64,000 bases of DNA, from positions 434,001 through 498,000 of the forward strand of contig NZ_CABVPX010000001.1 of NCBI RefSeq assembly GCF_902499125.1, read 5' to 3'. Within the stretch, counting starts at the first letter, position 1. Each line of letters starts with the position of its first letter. The stretch comes from Burkholderia arboris (lineage in GTDB: Bacteria > Pseudomonadota > Gammaproteobacteria > Burkholderiales > Burkholderiaceae). The notes beneath the pieces were generated by a model that worked only from the letters and a program-made list of their open reading frames with translations, was not told the origin of the DNA and ran no database searches. The position numbers and the translations under genes were made by a program. Shown here piece after piece: positions 53,763 through 61,944 of the stretch.

Positions 53763-54857
53763 ATGAAAACCCGCTTCCTCGTCACCGCCGCCGCACTCGC
53801 CACGCTCGCCAGCGCACCGGCCTTCGCCGGCTGGTCCGGCCACGGCACCGCCTACACGCCGCACGGCACCTTCAGCGGCGCGCACGCCGGCTCGTGCGGC
53901 GGCGGCAGCTGCTCGCATGCGGGCGGCGTGATCGGCCCCGGCGGCGGCATCGCAACCAATACCGGCACCGTCACGCGCACCGCGCCGGGCCAGTTCTCGA
54001 ACAGCGGCACGGCCGTCGGCCCGAACGGGCGCTCGGTCGAGCACAGCGGCGACACGAGCTGCGCGGGCGGCACCTGCTCGCATACCGGTTCGCTGACTGG
54101 CTCGGACGGCCGCAGCGCGTCGACGTCGGGCAGCGTGACGCGCAACGGCCCGGGCCAATACTCGTCGAGCGGCACGATCACCGGCTCGGGCGGCAACACG
54201 GCCAGCCACACCGCATCGACGAATTGCGCGGGCTCGACCTGCTCGCGCTCGGGCACCGTGACCGGCACGGATGGCGGCAGCGTCACGCATTCCGGCAGCG
54301 CGACGCGCGTGGCGCCGGGCGTCGTGACGACGTCGGGCGGCTCGACGGTCGTACACGGCGGCACGGTCTCGACCGGCGGCTCGACGGTGATTCACGGCAG
54401 CACGGCGGCAGGCGGCGCGGTGGTCGTGGCCGGCGGGACGGTGCCGGTTCCCGTGCCTGTACCCGTGCCGGTGGTGCCGGTCGTGCCGTCCCCGCCGGCC
54501 GCCGTGGTCGTGACGGCTCCAGCGGCCAACGCCACGGTCGCCGTTGCCGCACCCGCACCTGCGCCGGCCGCTGTCGTCGTCGCGGCACCGCCGCCCGCGC
54601 CGGCTGCCGTCGTCGTCACGCCCCCGCCGCCGAAAGTCGTGCATGTTGCGCCGCCGAAGGCCGTCGTGGTCGCCCCTGCACCGCGCATCGTCTACGTTGC
54701 CCCGCCGCCGCCGAAGGTCCTGTATCTCGCGCCGCCGCTGCCGCGCGCCGTGTACGTCGCCCCGCGCGCGGTGTATGTCGCGCATCCGCCGCGCGCCGTC
54801 GTGTGGGTGCCCGCCCACTGGGCCGGCCGCGTCTGGGTGCCCGCGCACTGGGCGTGA
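53763..54857 (+). CDS. secreted 55-residue-repeat protein with Cys pairs
   Basis: Predicted 364-residue exported protein. Signal peptide KTRFLVTAAALATLASAPAFA. Residues 45-190 are three Gly/Ser/Thr-rich repeats of 55 residues, each starting with a Cys pair (SCGGGSCSH at 45, SCAGGTCSH at 100, NCAGSTCSR at 155) and containing TxTRxxPGQ-like segments, probably disulphide-braced beta structure. A Gly-rich link is followed by a Val-Pro-Ala-rich region (residues 226-340) and two copies of the aromatic element WVPAHW at the end. Likely a surface or periplasmic wall-associated protein; no known activity. Its neighbours are a small EF-hand-like protein and a two-component system. Confidence 0.8.
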   Translation: MKTRFLVTAAALATLASAPAFAGWSGHGTAYTPHGTFSGAHAGSCGGGSCSHAGGVIGPGGGIATNTGTVTRTAPGQFSNSGTAVGPNGRSVEHSGDTSCAGGTCSHTGSLTGSDGRSASTSGSVTRNGPGQYSSSGTITGSGGNTASHTASTNCAGSTCSRSGTVTGTDGGSVTHSGSATRVAPGVVTTSGGSTVVHGGTVSTGGSTVIHGSTAAGGAVVVAGGTVPVPVPVPVPVVPVVPSPPAAVVVTAPAANATVAVAAPAPAPAAVVVAAPPPAPAAVVVTPPPPKVVHVAPPKAVVVAPAPRIVYVAPPPPKVLYLAPPLPRAVYVAPRAVYVAHPPRAVVWVPAHWAGRVWVPAHWA

Positions 54858-54965
54858 TCCGGCGTCGCCCCGCCACGCTTCATCGATTCGTTTCGCTTTT
54901 CATCCGTTCCAGTTTCATCAACCACCCGGCCGGCGCAGACCGTCGGCCACGCAAGGAGAAACCCC

Positions 54966-55271
54966 ATGAAGTCCATCAAGAAGATGATTGCCGCCGTCGT
55001 TTTGTGTATCGTCTCAGCAGCAGCGTCGGCCCAGCAGATGCCGCCGGGCGCGGCGGCCGGCGGCGCACGCGCCGAGCATGCGCTGATGCAGTTGCAGACC
55101 CGCTTCGCCAACGCGAACACGACGCACGACGGCAAGCTCACCCGCGAGCAGGCCGCTGCGGGCATGCCGATGGTGGCGCAGCATTTCGACGAGATCGACG
55201 TGCAGCACAACGGCTACGTCACGCTCGCGCAGCTCGCCGGGTTCATGCGCCAGCGCATGGCGGCCCGCTGA
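54966..55271 (+). CDS. small secreted EF-hand-like protein
   Basis: Predicted 101-residue exported protein. A signal peptide (MKSIKKMIAAVVLCIVSAAASAQ) is followed by two helix-loop-helix units with NTTHDGKLTREQ and DVQHNGYVTLAQ as loops. The loops keep the Gly at position 6 and the hydrophobic at position 8 of EF-hands, but lack several acidic ligands including the last Glu, so calcium binding is doubtful. Preceded by an aggag ribosome site. Sits between the repeat-protein and response-regulator genes on the same strand. Confidence 0.8.
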   Translation: MKSIKKMIAAVVLCIVSAAASAQQMPPGAAAGGARAEHALMQLQTRFANANTTHDGKLTREQAAAGMPMVAQHFDEIDVQHNGYVTLAQLAGFMRQRMAAR

Positions 55272-55317
55272 TCGCGGACACGAGTCCGGCCGCACCGCAC
55301 GCACCGGGAGGCAGTCG

Positions 55318-56031
55318 ATGGAACAGTCCTGCAGGATCGTCGTGCTCGACGATGAAGCCGAATTGCGCAACATGCTGCAGCGCTTCCTGACCGGCCACGG
55401 CTTTCAGGTTCGCGCGGTCGCCGACGGCAAGCGCCTCGATCGCCTGCTGCAGCGCGAACCGTACGACCTGCTGGTGCTCGATCTGATGATGGAGCCCGAG
55501 GACGGCCTGAGCGTGTGCCGGCGCCTGCGCGCCGAAGGCCAGACGCTGCCGATCCTGATGCTCACCGCGAAAGGCGACGCTGCGGACAAGGTTGTCGGCC
55601 TCGAGACGGGCGCCGACGACTATCTGGCGAAACCGTTTCTCCCCGACGAACTCGTGGCCCGCATCCGTGCGCTGCTGCGGCGGCAGAAGATGGCGGCCGG
55701 CGAGCCGACCGTCACGTCGCAGCAGTTGCGCTTCGGCGCATTCACGTTCGACGTCGGCCAGCAGACGCTGATGCGAGACGGCGTGCCCGTCGAGATCCAT
55801 TCGGCGCAGATGCTGCTGTTGCACGCGCTCGGCTCGTCGCCGAACCGCGCGGTGAGCCGCGAGAACCTGCTCGCCCGCGCACGCGGCCGCGACCACGCCG
55901 CACTCGACCGCAGCGTCGACGTGCAGATCCTGCGGCTGCGCCAGATCGTCGAGGACGATCCCGGCAAGCCGCGCTTCATCAAGACGGTCTGGGGCATCGG
56001 CTACATGCTGGTGGCCGGCGTCGAAGCGTGA
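55318..56031 (+). CDS. OmpR-family response regulator
   Basis: Predicted 237-residue regulator. Receiver: IVVLDDEAELRNMLQRFL with phospho-acceptor Asp55 in VLDLMMEPEDGLS, switch residues in MLTAKGDAADKVVGLETGADDYLAKPF. Winged-helix output: VPVEIHSAQMLLLHALGSSPNRAVSRENLLARARG and SVDVQILRLRQIVEDDPGKPRFIKTVWGIGYML. OmpR-type regulators bind tandem direct repeats with a 10-bp period, like the GACAT sites nearby. Its stop overlaps the kinase ATG by one base. Confidence 0.93.
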   Translation: MEQSCRIVVLDDEAELRNMLQRFLTGHGFQVRAVADGKRLDRLLQREPYDLLVLDLMMEPEDGLSVCRRLRAEGQTLPILMLTAKGDAADKVVGLETGADDYLAKPFLPDELVARIRALLRRQKMAAGEPTVTSQQLRFGAFTFDVGQQTLMRDGVPVEIHSAQMLLLHALGSSPNRAVSRENLLARARGRDHAALDRSVDVQILRLRQIVEDDPGKPRFIKTVWGIGYMLVAGVEA

Positions 56032-57377
56032 TGCGCATCCCGCTGCCGCGCTCGCTGCTCGCGCGCAACATCGCGCTGCTGGTGGCGCTCGTCGCCCTGT
56101 CGCTCGCCTGTTCGCTCGGTGTGTTGCTGCACTACGTGCAGCGTCCGCGCATCGAGCGGGCATCGATCATCTTTTCCGACTACGTGCAATTGCTCGACCG
56201 TACGCTGGCCGGCATGCCGCCCGACGCCGGCCGCACGGTGGCCGCGCAGTTCGGCGGCCAGGCCTCGCCGCCGCCCGCCGCGCCGCCGCATGCGCCGAAC
56301 CTGGCGGCCTTCTTCCGCACCTGGCAGCGCGACGTGTTCATGCAGGCGCTCGAACGCCATCTGCCGCCCGACCTGCCGGCGCGCTGGCAATCGGGTGACG
56401 ACGAACGCCTGTGGATCCGGTTGCATGCGGCCGGCTCGCCGGTCTGGGTACCGCTGCCGATGGCCGCCGACGCGCAGGCGAGCGGCATTACGACCGCCCT
56501 CGTGCTGTCGGTCGGGCTGGCGCTGCTGGCGGCGTTGACCGGCTACCTGATCCAGCTCCACCTGAACCGGCCGCTCGACGCGCTGGCGCGGGCGGCGCAG
56601 CGCGTCAGCGCAGGCGAGCGCCCGCCGCCGCTGCCGACCGACGGCCCGACCGAAATCGCCGACGTGAGCCGCGCATTCAACCGGATGGCCGATGCGCTGC
56701 AGCAGGCCGAAGCGACCCGCTCGCTGATGCTGGCCGGCGTGTCGCACGACATCCGCACGCCGCTGACCAAGCTGCGCCTGGCGATCGCGATGGCGCTGCC
56801 GCGCGGCACGCACGACGCACTCACTGCATCGGCCGAGCATTATCTCGACCAGATCGATACGATCCTCCAGCAATTCATGGACTACGCGGGCAGCGGCGAG
56901 CGAGAAACACCGCAGCCCGGCGACCTGAATGCGTTGATCGGCCAGCTTGTCGCGGATTTCGCGGGGCTCGGTCACGAATTCGAATTCGACGAAGGCGACG
57001 TACCCGCGTTCGCGTTCCGCCCGATCAGCGTGATGCGGCTGCTGATGAACCTGATGCAGAACGCGGTCGTGTACGGTCGTACCGGGCTGGGCGTGCAGAC
57101 CTGGACCGAGCACGGCGTCGCGTATGCGGTCGTCGGCGATCGCGGCAACGGCATCCGTGCGGCGGAACTCGAGCGGCTCAAGGCGCCGTTCAGCCGCGGT
57201 GCAAACGCGCGCAGCCATGCGGGCGGCACGGGGCTCGGGCTTGCGATCGTCGAACGGATCGCCCGCCTGCACGGCGGTTCGCTGACGTTTCGCGACCGCG
57301 ATGGCGGCGGCCTGGAGGCCGTCGTTGCGCTGCCGCTCGAGCCGTCCGTGACGGCGCGAAGATCGCTTTCGGCCTGA
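56031..57377 (+). CDS. EnvZ/RstB-type sensor histidine kinase
   Basis: Predicted 448-residue membrane kinase. First segment around residues 13-35 (NIALLVALVALSLACSLGVLL), a periplasmic part of about 115 residues with a Pro-rich stretch (ASPPPAAPPHAPN), second segment near 153-175, HAMP, phospho-acceptor His239 in GVSHDIRTPLTKLRLAIAMA, and the ATP pocket with GDRGNGIR and GTGLGLAIVERIARLHGG. It is coupled to the response-regulator gene by TGATG. The signal is unknown. Confidence 0.93.
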   Translation: MRIPLPRSLLARNIALLVALVALSLACSLGVLLHYVQRPRIERASIIFSDYVQLLDRTLAGMPPDAGRTVAAQFGGQASPPPAAPPHAPNLAAFFRTWQRDVFMQALERHLPPDLPARWQSGDDERLWIRLHAAGSPVWVPLPMAADAQASGITTALVLSVGLALLAALTGYLIQLHLNRPLDALARAAQRVSAGERPPPLPTDGPTEIADVSRAFNRMADALQQAEATRSLMLAGVSHDIRTPLTKLRLAIAMALPRGTHDALTASAEHYLDQIDTILQQFMDYAGSGERETPQPGDLNALIGQLVADFAGLGHEFEFDEGDVPAFAFRPISVMRLLMNLMQNAVVYGRTGLGVQTWTEHGVAYAVVGDRGNGIRAAELERLKAPFSRGANARSHAGGTGLGLAIVERIARLHGGSLTFRDRDGGGLEAVVALPLEPSVTARRSLSA

Positions 57378-57444
57378 CTGCCCGTCTGCCGGCCTGCCTG
57401 CCCGGCGACCTGACCGCCTGGCTTGTCCACACGCTCCGGCGCGT

Positions 57445-57459
57445 GACATACGCCGACAT
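57445..57459 (+). promoter_or_regulatory. GACAT direct repeat, site 5
   Basis: Plus strand GACATACGCCGACAT, a perfect GACAT-N5-GACAT, one base different from site 1. It is 167 bp upstream of the DUF4410 lipoprotein gene and points to it. Confidence 0.65.
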
Positions 57460-57625
57460 CATTCCTGCGTGGCGCATCACCCTCGACCTCCGCATACTTG
57501 CGCCTGCGTGTTGCGCAACGGCATGAAACCTCTCCCTCGCCAGCGATCACGCCCCGCTTCCGATCGTTCGCGTTCCTGAATGCTGCGACCGTATCGACAA
57601 CTTCATCCAGGCCCCGGAGATCGAC

Positions 57626-58393
57626 ATGTTCAGTTCCCTTCACACCCTTTCCGCACATGCCAAACGTCTGACCAGTGTCGCGCTGATCGCCAGCGCGCTC
57701 GCGATGACCGGCTGTGCGTCGACCGCGACCACGGCCATGACCGCCGCGCCGGCGGCTCGCACGCAGTCGCAGGTTCACGCGGACGTCGTCTATGTGTCCC
57801 CGTTCGACGTGGACACGACCGATGTCAAGACCGACGGCGGGATGATCGCCAAGCTCGCGGCCCTCGCAAAGGGATCATCCGCCGACGCGCAGCGCCAGCA
57901 GAGTGCGCTGAAGACCCGCGATCAACTCGCCGACGCGCTCGTGCGCGAACTCCGGTCGCAAGGCATCCCCGCGCTACGCGGCCCGGTGCCGGACGGCCGC
58001 GACGCGCTGGTGATCGAAGGCCGGTTCGAGACGATCGACGCCGGCAACCGTCGCCGCCGCACGCTGATCGGGCTCGGCGCCGGCAAGAGCGAAGTGGGTG
58101 CGGCGGTCACCGTGGTGTTCCGGCCGGCGTACGGCGCGCCGCAGCCGCTCGGCACGTTCTCGGCCAGTGCCAATAGCGGCCACATGCCCGGCATGGTCGA
58201 AACCGCCGGGGTTGGCGCGGCAGCCGGCCGCCTCGCGACGTCGGCAGCAGTCGGCGCCGGCATGCATGGCGTGTCGGAAGCGAAGCACGACACGGTGGCG
58301 TCCGACACCGACCGCCTCGCGCGCTCGATCGCCAAGCAACTCGCCGCGCAGAACGCAGCAAATTCGTGGCTGCCTGCGGTGTCGGCGAGCTGA
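57626..58393 (+). CDS. DUF4410 lipoprotein
   Basis: Predicted 255-residue outer-envelope lipoprotein. Signal peptide with lipobox AMTGCAS, then DVVYVSPFDVDTTDV, GNRRRRTLIGLGAGKSEVGAAVTVVFRPAYGAPQPLGTFSASANSG, the DUF4410 pattern. A second half with TSAAVGAGMHGVSEAKHDTVASDTDRLARSIAKQL ends the protein. No activity known; the neighbouring direct repeat suggests control by the two-component system upstream. It is separated by 248 bp from the kinase gene and may be monocistronic. Confidence 0.85.
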   Translation: MFSSLHTLSAHAKRLTSVALIASALAMTGCASTATTAMTAAPAARTQSQVHADVVYVSPFDVDTTDVKTDGGMIAKLAALAKGSSADAQRQQSALKTRDQLADALVRELRSQGIPALRGPVPDGRDALVIEGRFETIDAGNRRRRTLIGLGAGKSEVGAAVTVVFRPAYGAPQPLGTFSASANSGHMPGMVETAGVGAAAGRLATSAAVGAGMHGVSEAKHDTVASDTDRLARSIAKQLAAQNAANSWLPAVSAS

Positions 58394-58552
58394 CGCACCG
58401 TATCGCCGCCTGTGCGGCCCGGCGGGCGCGCAGGCTGGCGGCCGGGCATAATGCGCGAGGCCGCTACGTCGGCACGCGCCGCGACCGTGCCGCGCAACCC
58501 GACGGCCGGCGCCATGCTCGTCACGAATCCCGAACCTCAACCCGTCAATTCC

Positions 58553-59245
58553 ATGCAAGTACTCGTCGTAGGAACCGGCAAGCTGGCCAACGAACTGCTC
58601 GACGCGCACCGGCTCGACCCGGCAACCTGTCGCGTGATGCCGTGGTCGGACAGCGCGCAAAACGACGTGCAGCGTAGCGCTGCCCGAACGATCGTCGTGC
58701 ATGCCGGTTCCGGCCGCGAACTCCCTGCCGCGATCGCGTTCTGCGCAGCCACCGCATCGCCGCTCGTCGAGCTGTCGACCGGCTCCGAGCTCGAAACCGG
58801 CACGCACGCTTTCCCGGTCGTACTGTGTCCGAACACGAACATCCTGATGCTCAAATTCATGAGCATGCTGGAAACCAGCGGCCACCTGTTTCATGACTGC
58901 CGGATCACCCTGACGGAATCGCACCAGGCCGGCAAGACGTCCGTCCCGGGCACGGCCGTCGGGATCGGCCAGTCGCTCGGCGTGCGGCCGGAAGACATTC
59001 GCTCCGTGCGCGACCCGGACGTGCAACGCAGCGAATTCGCGGTTGCCGACGATCAGCTCGGCCGCCACGCGATTCACCGGATACGCATCGACGACGGCGC
59101 ATGCAGCCTGCAGTTCGAATCGCGCGTGGTGGGCGCGACACCTTACGCGGACGGCGTGTCGCGCATCGTCGACGCCGTCCGGCAACACGACCTCGAGCAC
59201 CGCCGCTATTCGATCGTCGAATTCATCCGCAACGGCTGGCTGTAA
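58553..59245 (+). CDS. dihydrodipicolinate reductase (DapB)-like protein
   Basis: Predicted 230-residue Rossmann-fold protein. QVLVVGTGKLANELLDAHRL is the dinucleotide loop, and the C-terminal ITLTESHQAGKTSVPGTAVGIGQSLG resembles the DapB active-site segment with its His, Lys and PxGTA. It is a divergent homologue, since real DapB has a longer E-hHH-K-DAPSGTA block. Probably an oxidoreductase on a cyclic imine or related metabolite rather than the lysine pathway enzyme. The start MQVLVVG is preferred to one 13 codons upstream. Confidence 0.8.
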   Translation: MQVLVVGTGKLANELLDAHRLDPATCRVMPWSDSAQNDVQRSAARTIVVHAGSGRELPAAIAFCAATASPLVELSTGSELETGTHAFPVVLCPNTNILMLKFMSMLETSGHLFHDCRITLTESHQAGKTSVPGTAVGIGQSLGVRPEDIRSVRDPDVQRSEFAVADDQLGRHAIHRIRIDDGACSLQFESRVVGATPYADGVSRIVDAVRQHDLEHRRYSIVEFIRNGWL

Positions 59246-59549
59246 TCGAGGCGATACGCCACGACAGGCGGCAGCAGGCAGCAGGCAGCAGGCACAGGTG
59301 CATCGCGTCCGTCATTTACGCAGTGCAACAAGGTGCGCCTCGGATTGAAATGTCATTGATCGCTTCGCCGGCGACTTCCGGGCCGCGCGTCCCGCCGCCC
59401 GGAAGCCGCCACGAGCGACCGTCGTTTCGTATTGGCCGGCAAGCTAGCGCCTTATCGGCCGACGCCCATTCGCAGCGATGGGGCGCACATCACTGCCGAC
59501 GTCGGCGCCAGAACCGCCCCCTCGATATCCCCCAACAGGAGAGCAATCG
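59246..59549. other. 304-bp intergenic region with a 7-bp tandem repeat
   Basis: Between the DapB-like and cupin genes. It holds three perfect GGCAGCA units at 59270-59290 plus a partial one. I see no gene, operator or RNA in the rest. A ribosome site (cag-gaga-gcaatcg) precedes the cupin start. Confidence 0.5.
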
Positions 59550-60032
59550 ATGATCCGCCCCGATTTCATCAAGCACTGGACCGAGCTCGAAGAGCCGGAA
59601 GCGCATTGCTATCGCGGCGATACCGAGCCGATGGCGCTGGACGCACCGCTTTCCGCCGAGCTCGGCATCACGCGTATCGGCATTCATCACGTGAGGCTTC
59701 TACCGGGTCGACGGACGTCCTATCCACATGCCGAAAGCACCGAGCAGGAATTCGTGTACGTGCTCGAAGGCAATCCCGATGTGTGGATCGACGGCGTCCT
59801 TTACCCCGTTGCCGAAGGTGATTCCGTCGCGTTTCCGGCGGGCACCGGAATCTGTCACACCTTCATCAACAACACGAGGGACGAAGTCAGGTTGATGGTG
59901 ATCGGGGAACGCCCGCGCGACGACAACCGCATCCGCTACCCGATGAACGAGGCGTATGAGCTGACCCGCGCGGACCGCTGGGTGGACTGGCCCGCCAGGC
60001 CGCTCGGGGACCATGACGGGATGCCGGACTGA
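59550..60032 (+). CDS. cupin-domain protein
   Basis: Predicted 160-residue single cupin. Motif 1 is HAESTEQEFVYVLEGNPDVWIDG and motif 2 is FPAGTGICHTFINNTRDEV. It is similar in length, layout and the EFVYVLEG segment to the protein at 3334-3795, so these are probably paralogues, although the second His of motif 1 is changed. It ends with a Trp-rich tail (ADRWVDWPARPLGDH). No clear partner gene. Function unknown. Confidence 0.85.
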   Translation: MIRPDFIKHWTELEEPEAHCYRGDTEPMALDAPLSAELGITRIGIHHVRLLPGRRTSYPHAESTEQEFVYVLEGNPDVWIDGVLYPVAEGDSVAFPAGTGICHTFINNTRDEVRLMVIGERPRDDNRIRYPMNEAYELTRADRWVDWPARPLGDHDGMPD

Positions 60033-60134
60033 CGCGCGCGCAGATCCCGCGCCGGAGCGCACCGAGCCTGCGGCGCGAGCTCGCGGCGGGCGGCCGGAAC
60101 CGCCCCGTTCCAACGGTCGGTACCCGGTCAACCG

Positions 60135-60944
60135 TCACGCGCCGCCAAGCACCGCCCCGCTCTCGGGCAACGTCGCACCACCATCGACGACGATCGTCTG
60201 CCCGGTGATGTACGCGGCATCGGCTGACGCGAGAAACAGCATCGCGTTCGCGATGTCCTCCGGCTCGCCCATCCGCGCGAGCGGAATATCGCGCGCGATC
60301 TGCGCGGCGACCGACGCGTCGCCGAGATTGCCGGCCGCTGGCGTGCGGATCATCCCCGGCTCGACGCCGTTGACGGTCACGTTGCGGCGCGCAAGCTCCA
60401 GCGCCGCCGCGCGAATGAAGCCGTTCACGCCGGCCTTCGACGCCGCGTAATGCGCGAGCCCCGGATAGACGACGCGCGGCCCCGTCACCGACGACGTGAC
60501 GAGCAGCCGCCCAGCACCCGCGCGCCCGAATGCCGGCAATGCAGCCTGCGCGAGCCAGAACAGCGCCGACAGATTGACCGACAGCGTCCGGTCGAGCGTC
60601 GGTTCGTCGATCTTCGCGAACGGTGTCAGCGGGAAATACGCGGCGTTGTGAATGACGACATCGAGCCGGCCGCCATCGCGCTCGACTGCCGCAACGAGCG
60701 CACCCAGCTCGTCGCGGCTGGCGGCGTCGACCCGATACGCGCGCGCATCGCCGCCCGCGCCGGCCAGCGCGTCGGCCTGCGCGGCCGCCGCATCGCCGTT
60801 CAGGTCGGCGACCGCGACGAACGCGCCGGATTCCGCGAAGCGGCGCGCAATTGCCGCACCGATCCCCTGGGCGGCGCCGGTGACGAGCACGACACGCCCG
60901 CTGAAATCCGCACGCAGGCGGCCACTGCCCAGCACGGCATTCAT
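60135..60944 (-). CDS. short-chain dehydrogenase/reductase
   Basis: Predicted 269-residue NAD(P) enzyme. Cofactor loop VLVTGAAQGIGAAIARRFAES, VIHNAAYF, catalytic Ser in VTSSVTG and Tyr-x-x-x-Lys in HYAASKAGVNG; C-terminal AAYITGQTIVVDGGA. Its start overlaps the stop of the MoaF-like gene by 4 bp (ATGA), so both are made together. The pair is divergent from the AraC gene. A reduction or oxidation step in the same small pathway is likely; substrate unknown. Confidence 0.92.
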   Translation of the reverse strand: MNAVLGSGRLRADFSGRVVLVTGAAQGIGAAIARRFAESGAFVAVADLNGDAAAAQADALAGAGGDARAYRVDAASRDELGALVAAVERDGGRLDVVIHNAAYFPLTPFAKIDEPTLDRTLSVNLSALFWLAQAALPAFGRAGAGRLLVTSSVTGPRVVYPGLAHYAASKAGVNGFIRAAALELARRNVTVNGVEPGMIRTPAAGNLGDASVAAQIARDIPLARMGEPEDIANAMLFLASADAAYITGQTIVVDGGATLPESGAVLGGA

Positions 60945-61774
60945 CGCTGCGCCTCACTGCCGAGCGGATGCACGGTTTCGTTCAGCACCTGGGCATAAGC
61001 GCCGATCTGGAAATTCGACAACGTGCCAAAATCGCCACCCTGGAAGCCGAAGATCTTGCCGTCGGTCTTGCGCTGCGCGAGATCGATCAGCACGACGCCG
61101 AGCGTCGGTACGATCTTTTCGCGCCATACGAACAGATAAAGCTCGTCTGCAATCCTGAAGTAATGGCAGCGGTCGACATCCGCCAGCCCGGCTTCGACTC
61201 CCTGCAGGCATTGCCACGCGTAGAAGTTCTCGTTCAGGTAGATGTGCTCGTAGCATTCGGTCGGGCTGTAGCGGTACATCGTCCGCTTGCCGATCAGCTC
61301 GCGCGTGGGCGCATGCAGCGGCCCCGGCTGCGCGTGGCCACCGAGCGTGCCGTGGCGGAATTCCGCATCGACGGCGGTCAGCGGCAACCCGCGTGCGACG
61401 CGCGTGAATGCATCGATGCGCGTATCGGCTTCCGTCGGCAGCGTACCGACAACCGACGTCCACACACCGTTGTCGAGATCGACCACGAGGCTAGCCGACG
61501 TCGCCCGGACGGTGGAATCGATGTAGTCGACGAAGTACAGTCCGTCACGCAGCCGTGTCACGCGGCACGGCGCGCGGCCGCCCGTGTCGGTCGCCGCGTC
61601 GCGCCACTGCAGCGCGCCCGGCTCGAACGTGTAGACGCGCCATGCGCCTGACGCGTCGCCGAGCGCGAGCGTGCGCCCGGCGAGCGCATCGACGGCTGCG
61701 AGGATGTTCGCTTCCGGCGCGAAACCGTCCGCGAGCGCGCCAACCTGAATGAATACCGGATCCTGTCGTTCCAC
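60941..61774 (-). CDS. MoaF-like protein
   Basis: Predicted 277-residue protein of the MoaF (molybdenum cofactor biosynthesis F) family, two lipocalin-like beta domains. Seen: LAGRTLALGDASGAWRVYTFEPGALQWRD, and the C-terminal half MYRYSPTECYEHIYLNENFYAWQCLQGVEAGLADVDRCHYFRIADELYLFVWREKIVPTLGVVLID, the best conserved part. The GTG start (VERQDPVFIQVG) follows gggaga, and no ATG lies in a suitable place. Despite the family name the function is not proven to be in cofactor synthesis. Coupled with the SDR gene. Confidence 0.85.
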   Translation of the reverse strand: MERQDPVFIQVGALADGFAPEANILAAVDALAGRTLALGDASGAWRVYTFEPGALQWRDAATDTGGRAPCRVTRLRDGLYFVDYIDSTVRATSASLVVDLDNGVWTSVVGTLPTEADTRIDAFTRVARGLPLTAVDAEFRHGTLGGHAQPGPLHAPTRELIGKRTMYRYSPTECYEHIYLNENFYAWQCLQGVEAGLADVDRCHYFRIADELYLFVWREKIVPTLGVVLIDLAQRKTDGKIFGFQGGDFGTLSNFQIGAYAQVLNETVHPLGSEAQR

Positions 61775-61944
61775 CTGCCGTCTCCCGCGCAGCTTCAGGC
61801 CCGGCGGGCCATGTACGCTGCAGATGTGCACATGGTGCGGGCTGCGCGCGCCGCGCGGTATCCGCCAAAAGGATGAAGGGCGCGCGGCGCCGGAACGCGC
61901 TAAAGTGCTCGTGATCCGCGCCGCGACCGGCGCGAGGAGCACAC

